Assembly (NCBI RefSeq): GCF_964355755.1
Contig: NC_092671.1
Coordinates: 20,922,001-20,986,000 of the forward strand
Direction: 5' to 3'
DNA length: 64,000 nucleotides
DNA from: Antedon mediterranea
Lineage: Eukaryota > Echinodermata > Crinoidea > Comatulida > Antedonidae
Part shown: piece by piece, positions 24,201 through 36,145 of the stretch
Layout: each line of letters opens with the position of its first letter
Numbering within the stretch: position 1 is the stretch's first letter
The notes under the pieces: generated by a model
Told to the model about the DNA's origin: nothing
Databases searched by the model: none
What the model saw: only the letters and a program-made list of their open reading frames with translations
Made by a program: the position numbers and the translations under genes

Positions 24201-24910
24201 AGTAATCATGTAGGCAATAGTAAACTTCTAAAAATGTGTTAAGAAGCTTCCTCTAATCTCATAATGTACATGGCCAACAGTGCTGGGCAGGCTAGGAGCA
24301 CATGGTTAGTGTCCTCCTCATTCTCCTACAGACTAGTCTCTGCATGCATGCATATGGAAATAGGCAAGATGATTATATACAGTACCGTACAATTTCTGGT
24401 GCAGCCCTAGAAACTAAACATCATTTGGATTGATTTTATATAAGTGCCAAACACACAATAACAAGGTATATATTTAAATAATATGCAATTAAAGTCAGTT
24501 AAATAGACATAGGCTAGCCGTATACCACACAGTGCATCTTAACTGAAGAAATGTGAGGTTTTCCCTTTTCATGGAACGTTCACTTGAAGTAAGACTGATT
24601 ACGATGTAATAAAGGCAATCAACAAAATTATATCCTCTTGATTCTAATATGTACTATCTAAAATATCATTGTTTTATTATTAAAATACCATTGTTTTGAT
24701 CGTAAAATGTTTAAATTTTGGCCTAGAAATAAGTTCAACTACATAAAAAATAATAATATTTCAGTCTCTGTTATGGGTTCGTCTTAAAAAAAGGTGCGAC
24801 TTGTACGCCGAAATATACGGTAGCATTAGAACCCCTCTTTTTGGACACCCAATAAAGACACTTTACCATAAAACGAGGGGAAATAAATATTTGAACGCTG
24901 CGGCCAACGG
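24201..24910. other. no gene recognised
   Basis: AT-rich sequence with a CATGCATGCAT run near 24347. Only chance open frames. No repeat family recognised apart from the AGGC-type words common in the window. Confidence 0.4.
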
Positions 24911-25096
24911 TTGAACGCACCAACCCACAAATTCGAAAAAACAACCACAAATGTGAAAACACATCACCCACAATGGAAAAACACATTGCCATCAAATGTA
25001 AACAAATATTTTTTCACATTTGTGGGTGATGCGTTTTCACATTTGTTGCTGATGCATTTTCACATCTGTGGTTTTCAAATTTATAAGTTCAACATT
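24911..25096. repeat. small foldback built from the same CACAAATGTGAAAAC satellite
   Basis: The left half reads ACCCACAAATTCG...CCACAAATGTGAAAAC and the right half reads the inverse (TTTTCACATTTGTGGGTGATG...AAGTTCAACA), with a short centre near 25000. The outer words TTGAACG (24912) and GTTCAAC (25087) are also inverted. It is a miniature relative of the 20592-22285 element about 2.6 kb away. Confidence 0.7.
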
Positions 25097-25494
25097 GTGC
25101 TAATGTATTTCAAAAAGTGAAATTTAACAGCAAATGAACCAAACAACTCACATTAAGATAAAGAATCCAAAGAATACCCATAAACAACATGTCAAAAGTC
25201 ACAAAAAGGCAGAACATTCTTCGAACTGATGAAAATGGTTGTATAGTTGATTTCACACCTTTAATTTGTTCAGTGGAGCCACTAATTAGGATTTCTGCAG
25301 CATGACGGGCTGTTGAGTTTCTGTTGTAGGCCGACATACTGTACTGTACCTATAATGTCAAATTTAAAATAATAGATCATTTGCAGATTACGTTGCATAT
25401 CGCATCAGCCTTTTTGGTTTGTACTTAAAAGGATGGAAATGTAAGAGGTAGAAATTTAACAAGGTTGTTCATCATAGAGAAAGAAGGGACTTTG

Positions 25495-25610
25495 GTCTAT
25501 CGAATGTTGTGACATGATCATATGACCAGTTGAACTTAAAAAGTCGTATTTTCTCATTCATAAAAGTTTATCACGTTTAAAAGAGCGCAATCTCGCTTTG
25601 GCTGCTGACT
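25495..25610 (+). repeat. Helitron-like internal fragment
   Basis: Matches the interior of type 1/2 copies (ATCGAATGTTGTGAC...ATATGACCAGTTGAA...TTTAAAAGAGCGCAATC) without either terminus. Confidence 0.55.
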
Positions 25611-25719
25611 GAAACACAATTGAATGTATGAATTACTGCATGTGCCGTTTGTTACACAACAACATAAAAACATGTGGTTCAATAATAATAATTATTTTAC
25701 TTTTCTTTTTTAAATGGTT

Positions 25720-25770
25720 ATACAGCAGTAGCAGATACAGAGGGGGTGGGGGCTCCCCCACCCTATAAAT
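25720..25770. repeat. G/C-rich palindrome GGGTGGGGG/CCCCCACCC
   Basis: A perfect 9-bp inverted repeat with a 2-bp centre in an otherwise AT-rich stretch. The phrase AGTAGCAGATACAGAGGGGG looks like the start or end of a dispersed repeat, not identified. Confidence 0.5.
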
Positions 25771-26099
25771 CTGGACCCAAAAAAAAATAATTATCCTACC
25801 ATAAGGAAAAAAATTTGGGAAAAAAGCCCAAGAGTAAGAGTACTTTCAATTCTGATTTAACACATTGTTTCAGTGCCGTGCTAATTTATTCTTGAACAAA
25901 GGTCGCCATTGCTGTTGATGTTGTCACACAATCTTAATAATACACAAAATATTTTAATAAAAAACGTGATTTTATGTAATTATTTTTACTGAAAAATGGC
26001 GTAGTTCATACATTTGCCAACTGAGGGGGCAACATGTTTCTGTCGTTTTTGGCCAAAAAATTGATCATTTTCTGCGATGTTTTAAAATGAAATGTTAGT

Positions 26100-26480
26100 G
26101 TGCTCTCTATTTTGTGTCTAAGTATGTATACATTACATTCTGCATACATATTACATACAGTGTGGCATATGTGAAATTATGGGACATGCTTTTTATTCCA
26201 ATTTTTAATATGAAGACGTCAGCAAAATGAAGATAGCTATTTCGGAAAAAAATAATCCGAGTAAAAACATATTAACATGTTGAATAGATTTGAATACATA
26301 GAATATAGATGCGCGCTCTTTTAAATGTGATGAACTATGACGCAAAAGATGAAAATCCGACTCTTTTTATTCAACTATCACAACATCCGATTGGCAAAAT
26401 GTTCACATGACTTTGTATCTACAATCCAATAGCTTCCAGAAACCGTTTTAATCATGATTATCACTTTTTATTCGGACGAG
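26100..26480 (-). repeat. Helitron-like fragment, inverted
   Basis: Reverse complement of the central part of the family (AGAGCGCGCAT block inverted near 26305-26325, CCGATTGGCAAAAT at 26387-26400). At about 26480 it meets the direct-orientation copy, giving a head-on junction. Confidence 0.65.
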
Positions 26481-27366
26481 TCCAATTTTTTTAATTGAAT
26501 ATGTTAGCAGATAAATTGTAGATATGAATTCATGCAGAATTTTTACCTTTTGGATGATGATGACGTCATCGTATGGCCACACGAATGTAAAATATAGGAT
26601 TCTTGTCTCTTTTGTTATTGCTAATCACATTCAACAGAGCGCATCTCGCTTATACGTATTCCATTTCCCCCGAGATTTTAATATTGTCTACATCAATCAA
26701 CTGTCTTTCGCATGAGTTAAAATATTTTAATTTTTATGACGTCATCATGTCTAAAAATGTAAATAACATGGGTCACTTATTTTCATCTTTACAGTAAATT
26801 TCAATCTGTTATAGCTCGTCCGAATAAAAAGTGATAATCATGATTAAAACGTTTTCTGGAAGCTATTGGATTTTTGATACGAATTCAGGTGAAGATTTTG
26901 CTAATCGGATGTTGTGAGGCCATCATATGGCCAGTTTAATACAAAAAGTTGTATTTTCATATTTTACGTCATAGTTCATCACATTTAAAAGAGCGCGCAT
27001 CTATATTTTAGGTATTCAAATTTCTTCTACACGTTAATATGTTATTGCCGAGATAATTTCCTTCAGAGATTGCTATATTAGTGTTTCATTTTGATACCGT
27101 CACCATGTTAAAAATTGGAATAAATGGCGGGACCCGTAATTTCACCCATTCTACACTGTATGTTATATGTATACAGATTATATGTATACTGTAAATAGTA
27201 TATGACACAAAATATACAGCATTCAGTACTAACAACATATCATATTCTTCAGTTCAGGTCATAATGCCATAATCTTTGTCTGTGTGCAATATTCCAATGT
27301 ATGACATGCACGTGGCGTTTGTCGAGCGGATAACTAACTCGTCAAAGTGACGAGTTTCATGTCTAG
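26481..27366 (+). repeat. Helitron-like copy (5'-truncated, type 1)
   Basis: Direct orientation. Ends in GCGGATAAC, hairpin ACTCGTCA/TGACGAGT and CTAG (27363-27366). The 5' part is missing at the inversion junction. Two overlapping short open frames near 26524-26797 are chance. Confidence 0.75.
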
Positions 27367-28760
27367 TTTTCTATTTTCTTCTTTCTTTCCACGAATTTTG
27401 TTCGCAGCGTATCTCTAATTCTGGCCAACATATGATTGTATAACTTTGTCATAAGGTAGACTTGTATCTGTAGATGTGCAAGAAACTTCGTTTTATGAAT
27501 TTAGAGTTGTGCAACGTGACTTGCGCGCGATTTTATGAATTTCAATGATTGATCATAGATTAAAAACCAAAGGTCATTTTGTATTGACACTTGGTGAAAA
27601 TTTAAGTCATATCAGTGGCAAACTTTCTATGGATTAAAAATGGCATGTTTCACATAAAGTTATGCGCGCACGTAGCGCTAAAAACATCTTTTTTTGCGTG
27701 ATTTATGTTTTTCCAGCCTTTTCTAGTAATTTTACCAACTTTCTAACAATTTCGACTTACAATCACGTCATACGTGCACGTCGAATTGGACAATTCGCGC
27801 GCGTTTTTGATGAAAAAGTTCAAAAATTCTTCAAAATTATGCCTTTTTTTAAACAGTCATAGATTCTAAACTATGCGGTGAACTTTTTTTTAATTGCATA
27901 TTCTGGAGGTTGATGAGTTGTAGATATCGGATCATGGATCAATATGGCTAAATGGACATTGTGAGGTCATCATATGGCCACTCGAATATAAAATATAGGA
28001 TTTTTGTCTTTTTCGTCATAGCTCATCACATTTAATTGAGCGCATCTGCACTTATCCCTATTCCATTTCCCTCCGTTTTTTATATTGTCTTGGTCAATCA
28101 ATTATCTTTCGCATGATTTAACATTTTTAAAATTGTGATGACGTCATCATGATTAAAAGCGTGCATAACATGGGTCACTTATTTTCATCATTACAGTAAA
28201 TTTCAATCTGTTATAGCTCGTCAGAATAAAAAGTGATAATCATGATTAATACGTTTTCTGGAAGCTATTTGATTGTAGATACGAATTCATGTGAATATTT
28301 TGCCAACCAGATGTTGTGACGTCATCATATGGCTAGTTGAGTTCAAAAAGTGGTATTTTCATCTCTTGCGTAAAAGTTCATTGCGTTTAAACGAGAGCGC
28401 ATCTCAATTTTACGTGCCCAAAATTCGTCAAATTTACAATAATATAATTATTTAAATAATTATCTTCTAAAATTGTTATCTTTATATGTCAATTTGATGA
28501 CGTCATTGTGTTAATAATTGGATTTAAAAGATGGGTCTCGTAATTTCGTCTATGCTACACTGTATATAACATATACAGTTTTTTCTGTAAATACAGTAAT
28601 ATGCTGTATGCTACATAATAGGTACAATTCAGCACTGTAAACATATTTATTTCATGTCATAGGATGGCATAATAATTGTCGATGTTCATATGGTTAAGTA
28701 CGTGAATGTTGCGTTTGCGCGGATAACCCGAACTCGTCAAAGTGACGAGTTCAAATCTAG
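27367..28760 (+). repeat. Helitron-like copy (type 1 body, diverged)
   Basis: Follows head-to-tail from the preceding CTAG and ends GCGGATAACCCGAACTCGTC...TGACGAGTTCAAATCTAG (CTAG 28757-28760). It is more diverged in the last 400 bp than copies A to C. Confidence 0.7.
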
Positions 28761-28801
28761 TTGTTTTAGTAATGTTATCACTATACTAGAAACGTTATGG
28801 T

Positions 28802-29429
28802 GGCATCGATCTATCGAGGACACTATTATGGTGATATTATGGCTATAACAAATATTTTTTACATGTTCCTCGTGAAACGGATTTTTTAATTAACATTTTT
28901 TATTCACCTATGAAAGACCTCTTCAAATACATGGAAATAGGAAATGCAACAAAAACAGAAAGATATAATTTATTGAAATGTAATGTACAGTAATACAATA
29001 ATTATAATAAAAATATTTTCCATCAATTACTAGAATTTATTTTACTTTTGCTGACACTGAAAACATCATTTCATGTCTTTCATTTCTTCTTTTTTTATCT
29101 TCTTTCCTGTTGTGTTTATTAAAATAAAATCAAATAAAACATTAAATAATGAAGCAACTATTCATTAATTTATTTCAACAATATTTTATGAGGGTGGTCA
29201 ATCCAGCCGAAGCTGATCATTATATTAGGGACCCTCACAAAAAATATAATTTTACAAGACAATAACACACAACATTCAAAATAAATAGAATTTCTAAAAA
29301 TGAACAACATAAATAAACACAAAATATTTCTTTATGAAAAAAATTAAAATCCGTTTCACGAGGAACATGTAAAAAATATTTGTTATAGCCATAATATCAC
29401 CATAATAGTGTCCTCTATAGATCGATGCC
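28802..29429. mobile_element. foldback/MITE with 84-bp near-perfect inverted repeats
   Basis: The arm 28802-28885 (starting GGCATCGATCTAT) is repeated inverted at 29346-29429 with about one substitution and a 1-2 bp indel. The 460-bp AT-rich centre is non-coding. The identity of the arms implies a young insertion or gene conversion between the arms. Target duplication not clear. Confidence 0.75.
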
Positions 29430-30449
29430 CTATGAGGCCTCCGTACTTTTATCGGCAGGCCAAGCGATGATTTTCGCGAAGCTAAGCTGGCGATGGGTTT
29501 CTGAAGGGTGCTCAATTTTTAATTGATTAAAAATAGTTATAAATAAGAAATTATCAATATTTTACCATTTTGTGCTTGCAGAATGTTGTAGACAACTCGT
29601 GAGTAGGTTAGATGAAGTATTGAAACCATTTTGAGTAATTTTAAGGGGTGGGTACGAAACTGCATTAGCGCCGGTTTGGCTACGGGTTGACCAGCACCCG
29701 CTAGGAAGGACCTAGGCTAGGCATAGAGAGCTAGTAGTAGCTAGAGTCTAGCCTCTAGGCTAGGATAGACCTTTTTATGCCTAACTAAACAGGTCTTTTT
29801 ATTTTACTTCGACTTCCACTTGTTGCTTTTAATTAACTTAGTCGATATTAGTCTTACCATGGGATTAGGCCAACCACAGACAATTTCGGCCACAGACAAT
29901 AATTATTAATTTAATACCAAAGAATATAATTATATCACATGATGTGATTTTCGCTGTAACAGCAAAGATAGTGTAGTTAGGAAAGGACACTATCTTTGGT
30001 AACAGTAATATTGTCCATGTGGTAGGGCGCCGCCATAAGTGAGGATGTATCTGGGATCGGATGATGTATACAACTTATTGTGACGGTTAATCAAAGGCTG
30101 GACCACCGGTAGTATTTTCATGATAAACAAGAAATATTTCTTACAAAAAACGCCGCGTAACTTTTTGACTGGACAGTTGTAAGGACAGTCTTCATTAATC
30201 TAATATAATAGGTCGGCCAATCAAAACGCAAGAGAACAATTGGGACTTTACTTGTGATTTATGTCATTGGCTTGTCAGCACAGTCGTTTCTTAAACGCAC
30301 ACACTTGTATTGGGAATAATGTACGTTTATGTGGTTATTACTATCGCATTTAGGTATTGATAATAATAATAATAAATGGCTGTTCAGCCGTACCACGCCG
30401 AGAATGTTAAAGAGACGTTATCCAATCGAGTTCGAACAATACCATGAAA
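29430..30449. other. no gene recognised; CTAG/AGGCCT-rich patch
   Basis: 29700-29780 is rich in CTAGGC/AGGCTAG words. Around 29965-30000 the inverted words CAAAGATAGTG/CACTATCTTTG could form a hairpin. Nothing coding is supported. Confidence 0.4.
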
Positions 30450-30520
30450 GCCCCAGTGGTCTAATGGTTAGGACATCTGCATATCAAGCAGGCGGTCCGA
30501 GTTCGAGTCTCGGTTGGGGC
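30450..30520 (+). tRNA. tRNA-like gene, anticodon ATC (nominally Asp)
   Basis: A complete cloverleaf can be drawn: acceptor GCCCCAG/TTGGGGC (one G-T), D stem GTCT/GGAC, anticodon stem TCTGC/GCAGG with loop ATATCAA, variable CGGT, T stem CCGAG/CTCGG with loop TTCGAGT. The A box TGGTCTAATGG and a B box are intact, and a T6 run (30523-30528) could terminate Pol III. U33 is present. Anticodon ATC would read GAT (Asp), but animal tRNA-Asp normally has GTC, and the body resembles tRNA-Glu. A tRNA-derived repeat or altered tRNA is therefore quite possible. No 3' CCA is encoded, as expected in animals. Confidence 0.65.
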
Positions 30521-30630
30521 GATTTTTTCTCATTCTCACAGATTTCCTCATCTTTATCGTTTCAAATTAATTAATTAAAATTTCAGTATATCACCGGGCG
30601 GTTTAGAATTACTGTTCTTTGCCTCTTGTG

Positions 30631-30842
30631 TTTATATATATATATATATATATTCACTGATGAAGGGCTAGTGTTGCCCGAAAGCTCTGCTAACTTTTCT
30701 GGCTGTTTACTTTATCGTTTTGATTTAGCTTTTCGCTTTTTATTTTTGTATCTCCATTGAGATCCAGCCACTGATACCCACAGCATTGTCATTTTTTTCA
30801 GTAATTTGCCTTTGGATTTATATATATATATATATATATAAA
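30631..30842 (+). repeat. (TA)n-flanked repeat with hammerhead-like core
   Basis: Two (TA)n tracts (30632-30652, 30818-30840) flank 165 bp. Right after the first is CTGATGA (30657-30663), a hairpin GGGC/GCCC (30665-30679) and GAAA (30680-30683): the two conserved strands and stem II of a hammerhead ribozyme, with one extra A before stem II. A tiny stem III (GC-TCT-GC then TA) is drawable. Stem I is not convincing. Hammerhead motifs are known in Penelope-like retroelement terminal repeats, so this may be a fragment of one. Confidence 0.35.
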
Positions 30843-31078
30843 TATAATATTAAGTATAATTATGAATTCACCAACACTTTCAGGCCCACTAACAATGATC
30901 CCGGGCCCGAGTTTTTGTAGACCGGACTTCCATGCACAGCCACATGTTAAGGAATATGAATCTCTTTATGATTTTAATATGGTTCGAAATGATATTACAC
31001 AACAACGATTAGACAGCAACTGTGCAAGAGTCCAACTAATAAAATCGGAATGATCAATTAATTGAACATTTACAGCAT

Positions 31079-31433
31079 AAGGCCCATACACTAGGACGAT
31101 AACGATTGACGATAAATAGACAAATGTGCATTTTTAATACATAAACCAAAAGAAATATAAACAATTCCTTTGATGAAAATTATATTTTCACACGTCCAAT
31201 CAAATGACGTCATGATTAGTAAGACCAATAATATCGTGACAATACAGCGATTTTATTGTTTTTATTTATCATGACGTCATTTGATTGGAATTTGAAAAAC
31301 ATTATTTTTATCAAAGACAGCATAAATGATTATCCTATAGGTCTAGAACGAAAACTTTTCTAATTTCTTTTGGTTTATGTAAAAAAAATGCATGCTATCG
31401 TCCGTCGTTATCGTCATAGTGTAATTGGGCCTT
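31079..31433. mobile_element. MITE, 33-bp imperfect terminal inverted repeats
   Basis: The left end GGCCCATACACTAGGACGAT (31081 on) is the inverse of the right end ATCGTCATAGTGTAATTGGGCC (ending 31431), with a few mismatches. Inside lie two inverted TGACGTCA-containing words (31205-31212, 31270-31280). TA flanks both sides. About 355 bp, non-coding; superfamily not assigned. Confidence 0.65.
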
Positions 31434-32480
31434 TATACAAAAAAAATAAATTGATTACGAAGTTACATGTCATTTTCACCTATCACCAAAAAACTAACCT
31501 TTTCAACACTAATTAATTGTTACGAAGCCAATTTATATTATATATTTCATTAAAACTGAACTGTAAATGAAGAGTAAGTATCAGTTAATATGAATAATAT
31601 AACTAGTAGGTCTATGAACTTGCGTCCAGACACAGAACTGTGACATTACTATCATAAATGTTGAAACCACTTATAAACCTTTTTTTAAAGAAAATATAAT
31701 TGTGTTAGGAGAAGGCTAATAAACAAATAGATAATGTACAAACCTTTTTCTGGATTAACTAATGGAGCAGGCGTTCCTAATAATCTGCTACTGCTACCTA
31801 GACTGATTGTTCACCTTCTGACGATAATTGATTGGACCCCCCCCCCCCCATGGCATCTGATAACCAACAAAAAAATTTACCAGGACTGTTTCAATGATTT
31901 AATATCTGACGGCGTATTATTATAACATTGGCCTAGATTGACAGTCAAAAGAAAGTCATCGTAAATACCTCCCTTTATGTTGACAGAGCCAAAATAAAGT
32001 TTTGACCATTATCGAAAGATTATTTGACAGTGACTTATTATAATACCGGCCTGGTTGACAGCAAAAACGAAGTTATTATTTATTGAACAAGATTTTACAG
32101 ATTTCCGTCTACATCTCAATAATACTGTATTATCAGCAAAGGCTTTCATATAGACTCTCTTCTTCCAGACGTTTTTTGGGTCCAGCAGCTACCTATAAAT
32201 TATAGTCGAGTTTCCAAATTCACAAAACTGTCAGCCTTAGATACTAAAGCTACCGCTATGAAACAGCTTATTAATGAATGTGTCCTCCTGGGACATAGCT
32301 GGCTAGAGCCGCGGCGCGAAAATGTTATCAACTACATTGGATATTTAATTGTTCGTTTTAGTTCAGATCCCTATGTATTTTCGTGTGCAGATCATGGGGA
32401 AAGTGTAAACATTGTGTTTTATGAATATTTGAATTATGCTGGTTGTAAAAACCCATGTTGTCAAATTTCTAAAATTCATC
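31434..32480. other. no gene recognised; C13 run
   Basis: Unique-looking AT-rich sequence with a poly(C) run near 31838-31849. Short open frames at 31734-31925 and 32258-32485 show no recognisable motif or neighbouring exon. Confidence 0.35.
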
Positions 32481-34230
32481 TTTGACCTCTGACCTCAATT
32501 TTAATGTTTTGACCCATTGAAAACAAAATGGTCATATCTTTGTAACGCTGAGATTAAATGAAATAATTTTAGTGTCAAATTATTTGGGAGATGCATATTA
32601 ATATTCGTTCTAATGGAAAAGTTTGTCCAAAAATGGCCGGAAGTATGATTTTTGGCAATTTCACCTTTGACCTACATATCATATAACTCCGTAACTAACA
32701 GTTGGACAAACTTTAAATAGGGCTCAAATTAATCTGAAGGTATATGTTTCTATTTAGTCTAATAAGAACTTTTTCACGAAAATGACCCAAAATGTTCTTA
32801 TTGACCTTTGACCTGTACAGGTAATACACATTCCTACAATCTCAAAAACTATTGGTCGTAAAAGGCGTTTTTTTGTGAAATCATATATTTTGTGTGTATT
32901 GCAATGTACATGTCATGAGTTTTAATTTGATACCAAACTTGGTATGTATATACGAAGATTTAAGTTTTCACCTAATTACGTAATACTAAAAAAGGGCGTG
33001 GTCCAAATGACGTCGTTAAATTGTTCCGATTTTTTGGGCACCCCTTCTAGGATTGTTAGATATACCACTCTACTAGCTGGGGTTCGAACGTCTACCGCCG
33101 CGAATGACTAACAATTTAATGTCAGAAAAAATGGAATTATAACTCTTCGTTACGTGTTTCGAAAAGAATTTATATCTCCTCGTTGGTATGTCGGCGTGGT
33201 TATGCAAATGAGTTTGTGCAGGTGTAGTGGGAAAGATGGTATTGTTAGTCATTCGCGGTCAACACGCCACACTGTTAAATTTAGATTTTTGTACTAAATA
33301 GTTGGGGAGCCAGAAAGTGTTTACGTGCACCCTCTAGCAAACTATGTTAACAATGTTTTTTTGCTTCCTTATATCAATACAAATCAATTTTTTGCTGTTG
33401 GCCGAAAAAAAAATGGGATGCTTGGTCAGTAAAGGGGCCAAAAGGTCAATATGGTCAAAGTTAGAACTGTGCGTAACTTGGTAACTACTGGGTGTATTGG
33501 AATATTTTTTGTGCCAAACTACTCAAAAGACCCATATTTCTATTCACTCTAATGGGAAACTTTTGCCAAAATTGGACAGAAACCCATTTTCTGACCACTA
33601 GTCAAGAAAGTGATAATCGCAAAGTATATGTTTATATTTGTTCTAATGTAATAAAAATTATAAAACTGTCAATAAACCCCTTATTTTGACCTTGACATAT
33701 AGCCGGCACAACTATTTTTGGCTTGGAGCACACTTTTCATATCTCAGAAATTGTTGGGCGGATATGGTCATAGTTGGTGTCAAAATACTCAGAAGATACA
33801 TATTTCTATTCACTTTAATGGACAACATTTGCCAAATATTACCATGACACTTTATTTTTTACCATTGGTCAAGAAAATAGCCATATCAATATCTCAGACC
33901 ATTAGTCAGAAAGTTATAATTTTAGTCTCAAATTACCCGCAAAACATATATTTATATTTGCTCTAATACAGAAATACACAAAATGTTAAAAAAACACCTT
34001 ATTTTAACCTATAGCTGGTACAATCATTTTTGTGTAGAGCACACTTACATTTTTAATAACTAGCGAATGTTGTCTTTGTTTAATATCAAAATACACTCAT
34101 ATTGATATCACTCTAATGAACAAGTGCCAAAAGACATATCATGACCAGTGATCAAGAAAATGACCATAGAAATATTTAGCAACCAGGTCACAAAATACTA
34201 GGAATGAATATGTTTAAAAAAAAATATGAC
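32481..34230 (+). repeat. diverged tandem repeats, about 280-bp period
   Basis: Blocks such as ATATTTCTATTCACTTTAATG, GGTCAAGAAA and the GAGCACACTT region recur at roughly 33530, 33800 and 34095. Earlier parts repeat GACCTTTGACCT-type words (32480-32830). The window's last 150 bases (63840-64000) look related. Within it, GCGAATGACTAACAAT (33101-33116) recurs inverted at 33241-33256. Non-coding. Confidence 0.55.
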
Positions 34231-34959
34231 AAAGTGGAGCCTTTCTTTTCAGGTATCACATGATAAATTGAAACGCGTTGCCCACGATACACCATACGGT
34301 AGGCTACTCCAGGCCCATAAACTAGTTTTTATAGAGGGGTTCGAATTTGAAAGCCTTTGATAGACCTACCAATTACGATTAATTTGTATGTGTCTATTAA
34401 ATTTCAAATACACCGGCTCTGTGGATAATGGTTTTCAGAGGAAGAAGTGGCGATTAGAAGGGAGTTCTTAACCTCAGCCCCACATCGTATTCGGATTGAG
34501 TAAGGATATTTTTATAATATGGACCTATAGTTGACCAGAAATTTAAATGTAAAATTTAGATGTAAACATCGTATCAAAGTTCCAGCTTGGAGTCAATTGT
34601 ATAAAACCTTAAAAAGATATTTGAATCTGAAATATACACATAGGTCGGGTCAATGGTAGGGGCGGTTAAGGGAAGGGGTCTTCTGCACCACCTCAGTCCC
34701 ATCATGGATGGGGCTGAGGTAAGAAAATGAAAACATAGACCTTTTAGTTGGTACAATCGTATCAAACTTCTCAATTCTTTAACAATAATGTTATTGTTTG
34801 TACTGTCTACTTTTAATTTATGGATAGGGAAAGTCACGCCGTCTCCACACCCAAATCATTTTACTATAATACCAAATTTAAACTCTTGCAATATTTCACT
34901 TTAAACTATACCCACTTTCTTTCTTGCTTGTGTTTAAAATTATAAAAATCTAAAGACAA

Positions 34960-35800
34960 ATCAAATAAAACCGTTACTACAGTAGTATGACTATGTTATT
35001 ATAATCCTAAAGGACATTATTGTTATTATTATTTGTCATCCTCCTTTTTGTTGGATTTACTAATAATCTAAGAAGCAAATAAATGTATCAACATTGCATA
35101 GTAAACCATCATATTACATCAGTGCGCATTTGATTTTAATTGAAACTAGTATCTTAAATATAGGTTTAGGTGAATAAAGATTACTATGCAACTAATTTAC
35201 ATATTTCTGTTTATTTGTATTAAAAAGATTCAATATAACTAAGTATGTTGCATCAAACAGCTTATTGGAATGGAGCGAAACATTGGAACATCCTCCTTTT
35301 TGTTGGATTTACTAATATTAATAATCTAAGAAGCAAATAAATGAATGAACATTGCATAGTAAACCATCATACTACATCAATGCGCATGTGATTTTAATTA
35401 AAACTAGTATCCTAAATATAGGTTTGTGAATAAAGATTATTACAATGCAACTAATTTACATATTTTTGTTTATTTGTATTAAAAAGATTCAATATAACTA
35501 AGTATGTTGCATCAAAGAGCTTATTGGAATGGAGGGAAACATTGGAACATCTGAACAAAACAAACATAAGTTCTTAAGAATTAAATTATTAATTTTTAGT
35601 TTTAATTAAAATCACATATACTGAGAAGTATGAATGAATGTTTAAGGTTTACTGTGCAATGTCATAACAAACATGTTAAGCTTCCTAATTAGTATTAGTT
35701 ATACATTATTATAAGTTAGTGATTCCAACAAAAAGGGGGACGAGTAAATAAACAATATCTATAATATAGTCATACTACGGTTACTTTGATTTGTTTTTAT
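34960..35800. mobile_element. inverted-repeat element with internal 255-bp tandem duplication
   Basis: The ends are inverted (AAATCAAATAAAACCG near 34963 against CGGTTACTTTGATTTG near 35773; AGTATGACTAT and CTCCTTTTTGTTGG also match inverted). Inside, 35038-35290 and 35289-35553 are a direct duplication with few differences (CTAAGAAGCAAATAAATG..., GCATCAAANAGCTTATTGG). Non-coding. Confidence 0.6.
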
Positions 35801-36099
35801 TGTTCAACTATGGTTTTAAAATATGTAACAGTATACTGTATAGCATTTGTCATTCATTTACCGGAGTTTTTTTACAATTTTTAAACAGTGATATAGTTTA
35901 GATCTCTAAATTGTAATACTAAATATTAATAATGATCTTGGTGATGAAAATTTAACTGTGATGTTATTCATTAAAATTAATAGAATTACCTACTTAGGAC
36001 TTCCGATACAAAGTATTCATAGTATGTACCATACTCACACAACAGCCACTGATACAATTCGCTATAGTTATTAACAAGGCCAACAGCCATAAGTCGCGT

Positions 36100-36145
36100 G
36101 ATACCGGACCGACAGACAGACCGACAGACCGACCGACCGACATAG
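36100..36145 (+). repeat. (GACC/GACA)n microsatellite
   Basis: A GC-rich run of GACAGACAGACCGACC words in AT-rich sequence. Confidence 0.8.

Noticed and set aside
30329-30574. 81-codon plus-strand frame
   Set aside because: It overlaps the tRNA-like gene; the residues GLMVRTSAYQAGGPSSSLGWG are translated tRNA.
33060-33110. Possible tRNA B box (GGGGTTCGAACG)
   Set aside because: No cloverleaf can be drawn on either strand; probably chance or an ancient remnant.
34574-34837. 87-codon minus-strand frame
   Set aside because: No recognisable motif, no splice partner, embedded in repeat-derived sequence.
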